In this document: positions 53,385 through 64,000 of the stretch, one piece after another
Layout of the letters: each line of letters starts with the position of its first letter
Numbering within the stretch: position 1 is the stretch's first letter
Assembly (NCBI GenBank): GCA_032622095.1
Contig: CP136065.1
Coordinates: 112,263,195-112,327,194, forward strand
DNA length: 64,000 nt
From: Siphonodentalium dalli
Lineage: Eukaryota > Mollusca > Scaphopoda > Gadilida > Siphonodentaliidae
Reading direction: 5' to 3'
The notes under the pieces: generated by a model
What the model was told of the DNA's origin: nothing
What the model saw: only the letters and a program-made list of their open reading frames with translations
Databases searched by the model: none
Program-made: the position numbers and the translations under genes

Positions 53385-53607
53385 AATGGTCTAGGTTTCT
53401 TTGAGCCTGAGTATTCATCTGGAGGGATATTTAGGAAATGTAAGCAGACGACAGGCAGAAAATAATACAAGTGCAGAAGGCTTTCTATTAATTGGTGGGA
53501 AATGTTCAGATAAATTCAACAAACGACCTATGTTTGTTTGTTGATTCTTATTATCAGAATATTTCCAAAGGGAACTACTCGTCAATGAGTATTTAGTAAA
53601 GAAAAGG
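53385..53607. mobile_element. TTAA-type MITE, family C copy 6 (left end decayed)
   Basis: The right end GAGTATTTAGTAAAGAAAAGG is followed by TTAA (53608-53611), and internal arms based on GGGAAATGTTCAGATAA are present. The left terminus is too diverged to place exactly. Confidence 0.7.
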
Positions 53608-54854
53608 TTAATGTGTGTAGTGTTGGTTTGTAAGTTTGTAACCGTCTGTTTCAAAGTTTGAAATAAATCTAATTTATGTTTGCTATACTATGTAGTTATC
53701 GTAATGATCATCAGACAGAGCAAGGTTATGTAATAACAATGGAATATTAGATAAAGAAAATTTGAGGAGCTCTTCAGTCCTGCCCAGGTAAATTATCAAA
53801 TTGGCTGCTATTATGTTTCACTCTGAAGAACTTTGACCATTAAATCTCTGGGCACCGGCAACGAGTTCTCATTGCCCAAAGTCATGACGTTTACTGCGGG
53901 CGTACCCGCATTTATGTTTTCACTCTATTCATTTCACGCATTTTGCTCTATTAATTTTGAAACTATAATACGAATAACCGTGAAATAATTAGCTGATTGA
54001 CTAATTTGAAACTCATTTAGTGACATGATATATTTAAAAATATATTTAAATTTATATGGCAATGATGTGGTAACAGATGCTAACATCACATACAGCACTG
54101 TTCACAAAGGAAAATATGATGATATTCTTCGGAATTAAGGCCTCAGCGTCAAGTGATGAAAGCATCGACTATGTTTATTTATTTTAACTCGGACAATCAT
54201 ACATTTGTGAAAATAACTGTGGTATATTGCAATGATCATGTTAAATTAATTGACTCAATTAACAACCACATGTTGAAGTTATGAAGCACATGTTAGTCTA
54301 TGGCATACCAGAGCATCCACCAATTTGGCTCAGGTGGCAGTATTTAAATTTATTAGAGCGCTTGCATGGTACCCATGCAAAATCATAATCATTATGGGAT
54401 TGTGTATTGACATTGATAAAAATGGCGACTGAGTCACTTTCCCCAAGTACCTACTGCATGTATTGGCATTTTAATCTATGAATATAAAACCAACAGGTGT
54501 GGTGAATTTAGACAACATCAGCCATCAGCCAAAAATGGTAGCCGACTGATTCCATATAAATATAATAATATAATGTAATGACGTCACTCAAGGGCCAGCC
54601 AAAGTTATTTTCTGGGGGTTCGGCATTGAATGAGTTAATTAGTTAAAAAAAAATGCTCCTTGGATTGCCTTGATGCTATTGCTTGAAAATTTGCCATTTT
54701 TCCTTAGTGTGTTGAAAATATTTGAACTATAAATTTGTTCTAGTGACTTTATGGAAGCCTCTGTTGAAGGATTCAAATGTTATATTGAATGTGGAACAAA
54801 GATATGTTGTCAAGTAGCCATTTATTCTGATCAGCATACTAATAGCAGAACCAG

Positions 54855-54970
54855 AGTAGAACGAGTAGCAGAACTTGAATGTATTACTAGCAAAACTGGA
54901 ATGTATTACTAGCAAAACTGGAATGTATTACTAGCAGAACTGGAATGTATTACTAGCAGAACTGGAATGA
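54855..54970. repeat. 22-bp tandem repeat
   Basis: Four to five copies of TGTATTACTAGCAAAACTGG-like units (AAAACTGGAA or AGAACTGGAA). It lies downstream of PHKA, in the region between the two genes. Confidence 0.8.
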
Positions 54971-55355
54971 AATTTGTTTTAAGTTTGTTTATGCAATCTC
55001 CATGTTCATTTACCTTTATTTGAAGATTTCCCTTTTGTAACTTAAAAACATGTCAAGTCCTATTCCAAACCACTTGTTTTCCATGATCAAACTATTTATA
55101 GCTGTTATTTGTTTGTTTTTATTTGATAGCTCTGAGCTTATTTGTATGAGTAAAATCATGAATCCCCAAATGTGTCCATTTTCTGTGGTTCTCCCTGTAT
55201 TTGCACTTCAAAAAAAAAAAAAATGGGGTATTGGACATCAACTGTTATATCTGCATTGTCAGCATTTTTCAAAAGTATGTGATTTTTTTGGAAGATAATC
55301 TCTTATGTTTCCAACATATCTTATGACGATCGATTTGGTGAGTGGCTCTACAGTA

Positions 55356-56933
55356 ACTGTAATGCCCTAAGTAGGCAACTCCTTAAACACAGCAGAATTA
55401 TGGGTAACTTTTCAGGATTTAGTCTGAAATATGGCTTGTTGCCATTCATTGGAAAGCTCTCCCCGAGAGCTTTCCGGTGAATGGCAACAAGCCATATTTC
55501 AGACTAAATCCTGAAAAGTTACCCATAATTTAGTCCAAGTCTTCTCGTACTAAAGCCGGCTAAGATATTGGGATGGAGGTGCCGGTCTTTAGTCCGAGAT
55601 CGCGCGCATAGCCTTCTTATGACACGAGTTACGCCCAGGATCTGTGGCGGGAATCTGTGGTGTATTTTACTCGATTTACCTAACAAAGCAATACATGCAT
55701 GATGCTATATACGTCGGAAAGAGTGACATATTATGGTCAGAATGGTGTATAATATCTAACTTTAATGTTAAATTACACATAGAATATTCCGGTTGATTGC
55801 CACAAACATCGTTGTTTTTTCTGTTTGTTTACTTAACTGAAAGCCGAACTCAGGTTCCGAAGAACTTCGGCATTGTCCGGTGTTTGTTCTGAGTATTCTA
55901 GTTTCCGTTTCTATATATATAGCGGGGGTTTTCCGAACAAAATAGCGAAAACCGATCGCCGCAAAGTCCAGTTTCCAATGTGCTTTGAGAACAATTCCCG
56001 CACTAAAAACTTAATGACATAATGGAGGATCAGAAAGGTAGTTTTGTTGACAATTTTCGCAAGCAACTTGTCAAAATTGGAGCAAATTAGAACTCTTGTG
56101 TCTGACTTGCCATGCGTGTGATTTTCATCCATGTGCATTTTGTGTTGATAAAATAATCGGAGAACCGAATCACACAGTTTCGAAATATAGTTCTTCCGTT
56201 TTAGTGGGACTTTTCAAACTTAAGGTTAAAAATTTATACAAATTTTGTTTGATTTTTTGTGTGCTTAACATAAGAGCAGTATATTGCTCTGTTCGCTTAG
56301 TATATATCTTAATTTCGCTGAAGTCCACCAAATGTGGGAAATGTAGCACCATATTATTTATTCTAATGTTCGTTGTGTTTACACTGTTTTAAACTTTGAG
56401 AGGGTTGTAATTCCCCGTAATTTATTTAATGTATTACATTTATATCTTCAATGTTTAATTAATCTATTTATTTTTTATTTATTGACACACATAATTACGA
56501 TTACAATGGAGAATTCATCGTAATTTGCGTTGTCAGTCGAAAATCTACAGAATATTTTCAACGGAAAATGCCGAACACAGTTCGCGAGGTCAACTGAGTT
56601 CGCATACTTTAAAAAATTTGTAAACATTGCGGTAAATGCCTCTTTTCGCATTAAATTACCGCTTTCAATTCACAACTGATGTGGGTTTCAGATCAAATAG
56701 CATGTCTTCTGCGGAAAATATCCGTTTATTGTCGCAATTGTGATATTTTATTTCATATAAATGTGGTTTTATTTGAGCGGGTCACTAACGCTTAAGTCGT
56801 GTCATAGGAATGCATGGGCCTGACTAAAGACCGGCACCTCCATCCCAATATCTTAGCCGGCTTTAGTACGAGAAGACTTGGACTACCCATAATTCTGCTG
56901 TGTTTAAGGAGTTGATTACTTAGGGCATTACTG
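55356..56933. mobile_element. E-type MITE split by a nested 1355-bp element
   Basis: The left part (55356-55530) includes the palindrome centre GGAAAGCTCTCCCCGAGAGC; the right part resumes at 56886 with CCCATAATTCTGCTGTG and ends CATTACTG, then TA. The interruption is the Mutator-like element 55531-56885. Confidence 0.85.
55531..56885. mobile_element. Mutator-like non-autonomous element with 9-bp target duplication
   Basis: Terminal inverted repeats of about 64 bp begin TAGTCCAAGTCTTCTCGTAC. The target duplication CCCATAATT occurs at 55522-55530 and 56886-56894; the interrupted host element gives the empty-site sequence, so the boundaries are secure. Long TIRs with a 9-bp duplication fit the MULE pattern. 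No open reading frame of transposase size is present. Confidence 0.85.
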
Positions 56934-57059
56934 TATGCTTGAGTGAATGTCAATTGAATAAGGAGAGCAAACTTTCCAAAAATCACAAAATCATTATGTT
57001 CACTCAGAACATGTTTGTGTATGCCAGTCGTTCGTTCAAATGTCAGAATTGTCATTTAA

Positions 57060-57370
57060 CTTCTTCGTTGCTATGAGGTCCATAACTATTATGGATGTAA
57101 AAGTGCACGTTGTGTGCTATATGGTCCGGTGTAACTTCGGAGCTACTTCAGCACACTAGCAGTAGGCCATTATTCATAACTGGAACTCCCGAGATTGGTG
57201 CATCGGAATAACTATCTTGAAGTTTCTAAAGGGTATGATGTTCCAAGGTTGTGAACGATAATAGCCTTTCAACTGAGTGTTTTATGGTTCTTGTGATATT
57301 CTTGTTATATTTTCCATTGGAAAATGACAATAAAGTATAGCCCAGCACACGACATTTCGCAGTGAAAAGG
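57060..57370. mobile_element. TTAA-type element, family L copy 2
   Basis: TTAA at 57056-57059 and 57371-57374. The ends are CTTCTTCGTTGCTATG and CGCAGTGAAAAGG. It is collinear with the non-tandem parts of copy 1, showing that the tandem array is an expansion inside the element. Confidence 0.75.
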
Positions 57371-57534
57371 TTAATGATAGTAGACCTCTCCATGGTGACT
57401 TGGCACCAAATGTAGTCTGCAATCGACACATGAGGCAGTATTCGATAGAGTGTCTGCTCATAAGGCCATGGTGACTCAAGTCTTGGTATGGCATGGGGTT
57501 ACATGTAGAAATGAGCTGTTCTTCACATGACTAA

Positions 57535-57751
57535 CCCTTCCATGACTGGAGCTTCGTGAAATTTTGCGAAAAGCATGCCAGTATATTCTCTTAGATATAC
57601 GAGTCTCCCATAGGGAGCCTCACATATATAAGAGAATACATTGGCCTAACAATATTTATCTTGACTCCATATGGGAGACTCGCATACATAAAAGAATGCA
57701 CTGGCTCAAGATATTTAATTCTGCACCAGCACAGCTCCAGTCATTAAAGGG
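57535..57751. mobile_element. TTAA-type MITE, family A copy 6
   Basis: Begins CCCTTCCATGACTGGAGCTT after CTAA and ends CTCCAGTCATTAAAGGG before TTTG, so the target site has decayed on both sides. The second hairpin has lost its left arm. Confidence 0.75.
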
Positions 57752-58489
57752 TTTGTTTTTGTATCTCCTCACTTTTGACTTTTGACTTTTGAACCGAGTA
57801 CTACCATCACACAAGGCTGCAACCACTCCGTGGGTTAACATTATCTCACTTCAAATAATTATTGATATTCTTTCAGTTTATGGCGGTTTTAACATATGTG
57901 ACTATAGCAATACCCACCTATGTCTTTAATATCGGTGTCGCCGCATGAGTGTTGGTAAAATGCCACCCCTCTCAATTCAGATTTTTTTTGCTTCAGCAAT
58001 CATTTCCATGGGTCCAGTTTGCTTCAGCAAATGGCTTTGGCATAATGCCGCATTGCTGATTGCCGTAGCCAATTATGACGACTGCATGTGCACAAAGAAC
58101 GGAACATACAACTACTGAGTGTAATTGAGCAGATGAGGGCTGTTCAAAATAAGGGCGGAGTGGCACATTTTATGGCGAGGTCTCCCTCTATTTTGTTTAG
58201 TTTGTCCATTACAAACGTCTTTTGAGGAGTTAAAGACTGTTGTGCATCTTATATAAACTCTTTAAAATATATCATGATTATCATAACTTGGATTGTTTTA
58301 TCCTAAATTACTTAAGTTTAAGAATTCATGATTGCAAATTTAATCTGATTTGTGGGAAAGGGAATGACAAGTCCAATAAAATAACGTGTATGATATGGGA
58401 CTAAATTATTAAAAATTCCTGTTTATATCTGGACAAAAAACTAAAGATCAAAGGAATTAATAAATTTGCAAACAAGTATTAAGTGGTAA

Positions 58490-60600
58490 ACAATATTTAT
58501 TTACACCAACAATGTGATTATTCTACAACTATTGTCTTGAGTCAATAAAATGATGTGACTAAGATAACAATGAGCAGAGATGAACATATACAGATGAAAT
58601 GGTAATGTGTTCCCATGTGATATGACATGACTGTTAACACTTTAATGATGAGACAAAACAGGCGGGATAGGTTCTTAAAATAGTTTAACAATGAAGATAA
58701 TTTCAAACAAACCTGCACCAAAATTATCACCATAAAGAACTGAATCAAGATACTGGATTTCAAAGTTGAATTTTTTATATCTAGCCATTGACAACATTAA
58801 GTCCAAGGTTGGTCTCTGCAGGCCCGGACCATGGTGTGTAGCTATTGTAGGTTCAATTTATACTACATGCTCATCAGTTAGGACGAAAATTAATGAAAGC
58901 TATATTTTGTCCAATTTTTAATGAGTGTTAAGACATGGATGTTGGTATTGTGATTTATGATAATGAAGTATGAGCCATGAATCACTTCAAACCTCCAGCT
59001 TAGATCATTAAATCATCAAGGCCAGTACAGTGTTCAGGTGGTTTCATCTTCCAGAGCAGCATCCGTAATAGCCATCCCACCCCCAGGTAGTTTATACTCC
59101 ACACCAAGCTCTGCAACAGTGTACAGCCTAAAATTTCTGGGATCAGATACCTTGTGGGAAAATATGTATATTTTTATGGACAAATTTATTCCGTTTCAAA
59201 GTGTTTTGTCAATGTTAATTAACATCTCATTATATTTTACCATTAAGTCTGAGGAAAGAAAATGTATTCTTCAATGATACATATATGTTAATCTCTGCTT
59301 CTAATAAAATGGATCAACTGTCACAGGTGTTAAGAGCATTCAAACACTTTCAGTCCTGGTCTTTCAAAATATTTTCTGAGAGTGATCCTTTCAGACATTA
59401 TTCAATAGTTTTATGTGAAATATTAAGCTGTTACCATCAACTGGCAGGTACATTAACTGACCAGTAAGTCGGGAGCAGCAGAGCTCAGCGAGTGGGACTT
59501 CTAAGGATGCGCCTCAACTAGGGAAAATGAAAGTTTAACACCCCCTCACTTCCTGACAGCAAAAACTTATCCAGGGAAAACTGGTTTTTAATTATGAGGT
59601 AACACTGTCAGCACTTGTGAAATATAATTTTGGCTTTTGCAGGAGCCAATGATGAGGTTTCAAAGGCAAGTCTCCCTGAAACATTACTTTGCTTTACCTG
59701 CAAACATTATGGAGTGAATTGAGATATGTTTGTATCCCTCTCCAGGAGCTTCAAAATTTTAAAGCAAAATTCATCCAACAAAATAGAATGTTCATAGTCA
59801 TCTTCTGATGGAAACTGGAGGTCTGAATTGAATGATAAATTAACAAATCTTATGACACAAATTATGTGAAGCTACTTTTAAAATTGTAGTGCTGCCCACA
59901 TAAAATCTAGTTAAAACATTCTACAGTATAAATCTCCCAGTGCATCTCAAAAACTTACACATAAAGGGCATACTGAAATTTTTGAGACCACGATTTGCTT
60001 CGAAAAAAACAATGAAATTACTGGCTGGACTAGGCAGAGATTAAACTCCTTAGGAAATGATTTAAATGATCTTACAAATAATTTTTTCTTTACAAATTTG
60101 TATGAATAGTTTTCAGCATGCAGCTTGAAAAGGAATTAACCTTCTACATCATGATGAGATTAACAATGAAGGCAAGAGTGAAGAACATACAAGAGCACTA
60201 TTGATACACTGCTGAAAATCGAGCACCTAAACTTACTTCAAAACTCAAGCACATTCAGTGATTTTGACTTATCAATATAAAACTGCTAGTCCAAATTGTT
60301 ATTAAAAATCTGTAAAAGGTGATACTAAGTGACAGATTGATGGTTAAATTAAACAAATGGATGATAAAAGATAACAACATGTCAACCCCCAACAAACAGA
60401 AAAGATACACAGCCACAAATTATCTGAAGGAATTTTTTGTGCGGAGCTTTTTCGTTTAAAAATATGCATGTCCTGGTTAAAATAAAGTTGAAAAAATCCG
60501 AGCTTTACATTGCACCAAATTGTAATGCCTACTAGTTTCGGATAATAATGCTCAATTTACTAATCTGTGTGGCGGGGGCGACCATAAAAGAGTGATATGT
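58490..60600 (-). other. Probable HMGB 3' UTR and flank, few recognisable repeats
   Basis: About 2.1 kb downstream of the HMGB stop with almost none of the repeat families that fill the rest of the window. Minus-strand AATAAA hexamers occur at 60605-60600 (overlapping the stop), 59190-59185 and 58501-58496. HMGB genes commonly have long 3' UTRs, so the UTR may run to about 58490. This is an inference from texture and hexamers. Confidence 0.35.
58496..58501 (-). terminator. Candidate distal poly(A) signal of HMGB gene
   Basis: AATAAA on the minus strand about 2.1 kb after the stop, at the lower edge of the repeat-poor tract. Motif only. Confidence 0.3.
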
Positions 60601-60759
60601 TTATTCATCATCCTCTTCATCAAATTCTTCATCGTCGTCTTCTACTGGTGCTGCTGCTGCTGCTACTACTACTGGTGGTGGTGCGGCAGCTCTTGCTTTC
60701 TTCGCTGCTGCTTCTATAACTGAGTTGGGAATTCCACCTGCTTTGTAGACAACCATATC
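60601..60759 (-). CDS. HMGB terminal coding exon: low-complexity linker and acidic tail
   Basis: Minus-strand acceptor tttttccag before 60759; the exon ends at the TAA at 60603-60601. It has 52 residues. DMVVYKAGG finishes the box, then AAAKKARAAAPPPVVVAAAA, encoded partly by GTA and GCA trinucleotide runs, then an acidic tail of 13 residues. The tail is much shorter than the about 30-residue tail of vertebrate HMGB1, but mixed D/E with one Phe is typical. Confidence 0.92.
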   Translation of the reverse strand, partial: DMVVYKAGGIPNSVIEAAAKKARAAAPPPVVVAAAAAPVEDDDEEFDEEDDE

Positions 60760-63139
60760 CTGGAAAAAGTTGTTTGTATTCTTCAGTCAGGATACACTAC
60801 ATGTATATATATTAATGCAGTACCAAATTCGAATGCCAAAATATGACATTCAACACAGATGTATTTGCTAGATCATAGATGGGTGGAGCTATGACGGCCA
60901 ATAAATCAAATTTTTGTAATATCGTCAAACTGTCTGTTTTCAGTTTTAGTTTAATCATAATCATGCAGAACAAGAGCATCGCTAGGGCGTGGCAAAATAC
61001 GCCCTTTAGCCATTTTGAATTGTACTACCACAAAATAAAATAATACTTTGAGCTTACATTTGAAGAAAATCTGATATACCCCTAATTTCAATGCCAAAAT
61101 GCAGTCAAATTCTAAGTCGAAAAATGGCCGTAACTCATGTAAAAATAATTAGACAGAACCTATATTAGAACTTGGCCTGTATCTTTAGCTGGGAAATACA
61201 CATACCAACTTTGGTTCAGATCAAATAATCCAAAGTGGAGTTATCGATCGGAAACCTCTTTTCAAAAAGGGCGTATAACAATCATACAGATATGATTATT
61301 ATGATACTAAGAGTAAACCCCAGTTTTAAATGAACAAGGACACACTTTTAAATTTCTCATGAGTTCTTCCATCTGGCATTTCAGTGGCACTGACAAATGA
61401 GTGTCAATAACACTGTAGCTCAACTTGGAAAGGGAATTAATTTCATGTGTTACAGTCAATGGCGCGATTAGGAATGCGGAAAGTTGAAATGTAATACTAG
61501 ATTATCAACATATATATATATGAAGTAAAATCCAAGATGGCTGCTGGCAGTTCTGTTTTCCAATGAAATTCAAAAACATTTGTTAGGTCCCATCTAGTAG
61601 ATCAACATCGAGATCAATATGAAGTTTGGTGATGATTGGATGAGGGAAGTGGACTGTATGGTGTGCACAAGTATTGTCATACAAAGAGTAAAATCCAAGA
61701 TGGCTGCCAGCAGCCACATTTTATGGCCGAATGACTCCCAATATGATTTGTTCCCATCCATATGTCAATATTAACTAACATCCATGACAAATATCATGAT
61801 GATCAGACGAACAGAACGACCTGTAGCCCGTGCTAATGGATTGAATTTTGAAAACCAAGATGGCCACTGGCAGCCCATGTTTTTGTTGCCGAATGACCCA
61901 AAATGACTCGTTCCCATCTACATGTCAATGTCGACAGCTATGACAATTTCATAATGATCCAACCAAAGTAAGAACCTGTAGCCTGTGCTAAAGGAAATTG
62001 TTGACGGACGGACGCACACGGACGACAGATACCAAGACATGGCAATAGCTCAAATTATACAAAGTAAAGTTGAGCTAAAAATGACCAACCACATGCAGTG
62101 TTCACGCTGTCGGTAGCCAAATTAGCCAATGGCTAATATTTTTCGAATTTGGCTAATAAAAATTTCATTTGGCTAAACTTTTTTTGAACCCAAATGGAGA
62201 CTGAAAGCATGGAGCCAGAAAGCTAATTAATAAAAGCGCTCAATAGATCGACATTCAAGACGAAGTTAGGTGACGAAAGTATTTCATTATTTTCGTACTT
62301 ATGAAATATCGTACAAAGGGAAATCCGATCGACAACTCTATCAACCAAGCGATCACAAAGTGATATGCAATCATCTTTAGTTTTCACAAGACGGACATTC
62401 AAAGACGCATGGACATTAAACCGACCATGGTTGAATTATGACAATGTGAAGAAAGCAATGTTTTGTAAAGTGCATTGACGCCGGTATATAAGCAATTTGT
62501 TCGTAACAGGCTGTTTTAATCTGGAGAAAGATTACGTCACTCTGCACGAAGCAGCAAAAGGTCATTATTTTATTTTTACATTTAATCCCCTAATCCCCCA
62601 TTCAGCCCATTGTCTGTCTGGTCACTCACGGCGCGCCTGCACAATGCATGTTTATGATGACATTGTATTTATGACGGTCGAGGTTTATGAGCACCAAGCG
62701 TAAGACAATAGCTTAATCAGCCAAATGTGAATCACGACAGATATGCATGCTTTTATGACTTTATGACAGATTGTAATTTGACAATTAAAAAATAATGACA
62801 TTAAGAAGGACAATCCCGGGTTCCCAAGGCTGCTTCAGTCTGTCTGATATGTTGCTTTCTTTCTCTGAATTGTACATTTGTTCCAGTGGAATTGCCCTTG
62901 ACACAATAGAAAACAAGCATTTATAACCAACAGTCCATGGCCTGCTTAAGGATGAGAGGAAAGAGCTTACCTTTTCATATCGATCCTTGTCCTTAATAGC
63001 CATGGCTTCAAATTTTGGTTTATTTGGACATTTCTCCCACTTCTTGCCCAACTCCTTAGCAACATCTGCTACAGAGTAATCTGGATGAACTGCCCTCACC
63101 TTCCCACGCTCATCATTACAAAAGAAGAAGAATGCTGAC
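60601..63139 (-). CDS. HMGB-type high mobility group protein, C-terminal part (2 exons, 5'-partial)
   Basis: Join on the minus strand of 62971-63139 and 60601-60759. HMGB proteins bend DNA non-specifically in chromatin. Seen: an HMG box reading SAFFFFCNDERGKVRAVHPD, then YSVADVAKELGKKWEK, then KPKFEAMAIKDKDRYEKD, with the expected aromatic and Trp core; Phe of SAFFFF and Val of DYSVAD sit at the usual intercalating positions. After the box comes an Ala/Pro/Val-rich stretch and a short acidic tail (EDDDEEFDEEDDE, then TAA). The CNDER form resembles box B of invertebrate HMGB/Dsp1 proteins. The start of this box and any box A must lie beyond 64000. A single-box protein cannot be excluded. Confidence 0.93.
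60760..62970 (-). other. HMGB intron
   Basis: 2.2-kb intron between the HMG-box exon and the acidic-tail exon. It holds the full-length G element (61416-62077) and, at 62110-62165, a cluster of four GGCTAA/TTAGCC motifs of unknown meaning. The rest is unassigned. Confidence 0.85.
61416..62077 (-). mobile_element. G-type element (TAGCTCAACTT ends, CCGTCC head), full length
   Basis: On the minus strand it starts TAGCTCAACTTTACTTTGTA, soon reads GTCCGTGTGCGTCCGTCCGTC, then tandem-like modules with GGCTGCCAGTGGCCATCTTG, and ends CCAAGTTGAGCTA. It lies in the HMGB intron. Two relatives sit in PHKA introns. Confidence 0.7.
62971..63139 (-). CDS. HMGB exon: HMG box (likely box B)
   Basis: Minus-strand acceptor ttccttag before 63139 and donor GTAAGC after 62971. 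It is 169 nt, entering with the last base of a split codon and ending in phase 0 after RYEK. It encodes 56 residues covering helices 1 to 3 of the box. The N-terminal strand of the box (usually APKRP) should be on the next upstream exon, which is not in the window. Confidence 0.95.
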
Positions 63140-63196
63140 CTAAGGAAAGAAAAAAGATTTATTTGCAGACAATGTAAGAACCAAAGAGTGTACATA

Positions 63197-63429
63197 CAGT
63201 AATGCCCTAAATAATTGACGCCTTAACCACAACAGAATTATGGGTAATTTTTCATGATTTAGTCGGAAATATGGCTTGTTGCAACAAGGCTTGTTCAAAC
63301 ATAAAAGGGCTTTTCTGCACAATACCTGAATTGTTGACTTGGTTTTGTTTTATTGAACAAGCCATATATCCTGAAAAATTACCCATAATTCGGCTGTGGT
63401 TAAGGAGTCAATTATTTAGGGCATTACTG
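63197..63429. mobile_element. E-type MITE in HMGB intron, interrupted near its centre
   Basis: The ends are CAGTAATGCCCTAAATAATT and AATTATTTAGGGCATTACTG with TA on both sides. The palindrome centre is replaced by a 61-bp segment (63296-63356) that recurs inverted at 63764-63824. Confidence 0.8.
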
Positions 63430-63824
63430 TATACAATAAATAATTGAACCCTTGTTTTCAAAATTAAAATTGTGTTACTGTATCTACAAACAAATGTTTG
63501 TCTGGAAAATTTTGTACGGATTACATGTACGGTGTGCAAATCTTCTCAAGTCATATTAGAATGAGTGAACAAAGGATTATTTGAAAGGTGTTAACATCCC
63601 GCCGGGTTCTTCAGATGATCAGACAATAAGTTTACCCAACATACTTATTTTCATGAATGTGTACATAATTCATCATACATAATTCTTTTATTGTAGATTA
63701 TTTGCACTGCGTGTGCACATGTATTATGTGTAGCACATCTAAGAGATCTGCAGCACCAATTTATCAATAAAACAAAACCAAGTCAACAATTCAGGTATTG
63801 TGCAGAAAAGCCCTTTTATGTTTG
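63296..63824. repeat. 61-bp perfect inverted repeat, 407-bp spacer
   Basis: Arms 63296-63356 and 63764-63824 are exact reverse complements, containing ACATAAAAGGGCTTTTCTGC and CTGAATTGTTGACTTGGTTT. One arm sits inside an E-type MITE. Both are in the upstream HMGB intron. Confidence 0.85.
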
Positions 63825-64000
63825 ACTAATAACTGGGACTAATAACTTTTTGAGCAAGCCTGCTATAATTTAATTTGATGACAATGTGACACAATGAAAG
63901 TGGCACTACGTTCTGATGACTGCGCTGCATTGACTGACGCATTGGGCCAAAATTAATAAATTGTTTGTTTGTCCACACACCTACCCAAAAAATTTCAGGT

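Noticed and set aside
53844-54634. Fifth TTAA element family
   Set aside because: TTAA occurs at both edges, but the ends (ATCTCTGGGCACC and GGCATTGAATGAG) match poorly and no second copy was seen; left as a possibility only.

Overview
This is animal nuclear DNA: AT-rich, almost entirely intronic or intergenic, with canonical GT-AG splice sites and very dense interspersed repeats. The repeat types (CCGTCC-headed dispersed repeats, palindromic MITEs, tRNA-headed SINEs) and the invertebrate style of the proteins suggest a mollusc or another lophotrochozoan. That placement is an inference; nothing here fixes the species.

Two genes are supported, in convergent orientation. (1) On the + strand, twelve exons between 5931 and 50404 encode the C-terminal 488 residues of the alpha-type regulatory subunit of phosphorylase b kinase (PHKA), the glycogenolysis kinase. 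All exon phases match, the frame is open to a TGA stop, and the last four residues (CVIS) form a CaaX prenylation box. The N-terminal part of the gene lies before the window. A poly(A) signal candidate sits at 50791. (2) On the - strand, two exons (62971-63139 and 60601-60759) encode an HMG box and acidic tail of an HMGB-type chromatin protein. Its 5' part lies beyond 64000.

The rest is repeat landscape. At least four families of TTAA-flanked, CCCTT- or CTTC-ended miniature elements (piggyBac-like; here called A, B, C and L) are scattered through the PHKA introns. Other elements are a TA-flanked palindromic mariner-like MITE (E), a two-hairpin palindrome (D), a TAGCTCAACTT-ended CCGTCC element (G), a 748-bp hAT-like element with a perfect 8-bp target duplication (5004-5751), a 1355-bp Mutator-like element with a 9-bp duplication nested inside an E copy (55531-56885), a 1.66-kb element with CAGGGCTCG ends (9217-10872) and a Tigger/pogo-like element (25549-26514). 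One 11.6-kb intron holds a 5.6-kb satellite of alternating 42- and 44-bp units (about 19684-25306).

The most notable pattern is that seven of the twelve PHKA 3' splice sites have the end of a transposon-derived repeat within about 25-60 nt upstream, from five different families, so mobile DNA lies in or next to the branch-point zone. The A and B elements also share a nearly perfect 67-bp hairpin although their termini differ. No wholly new gene system was identified.
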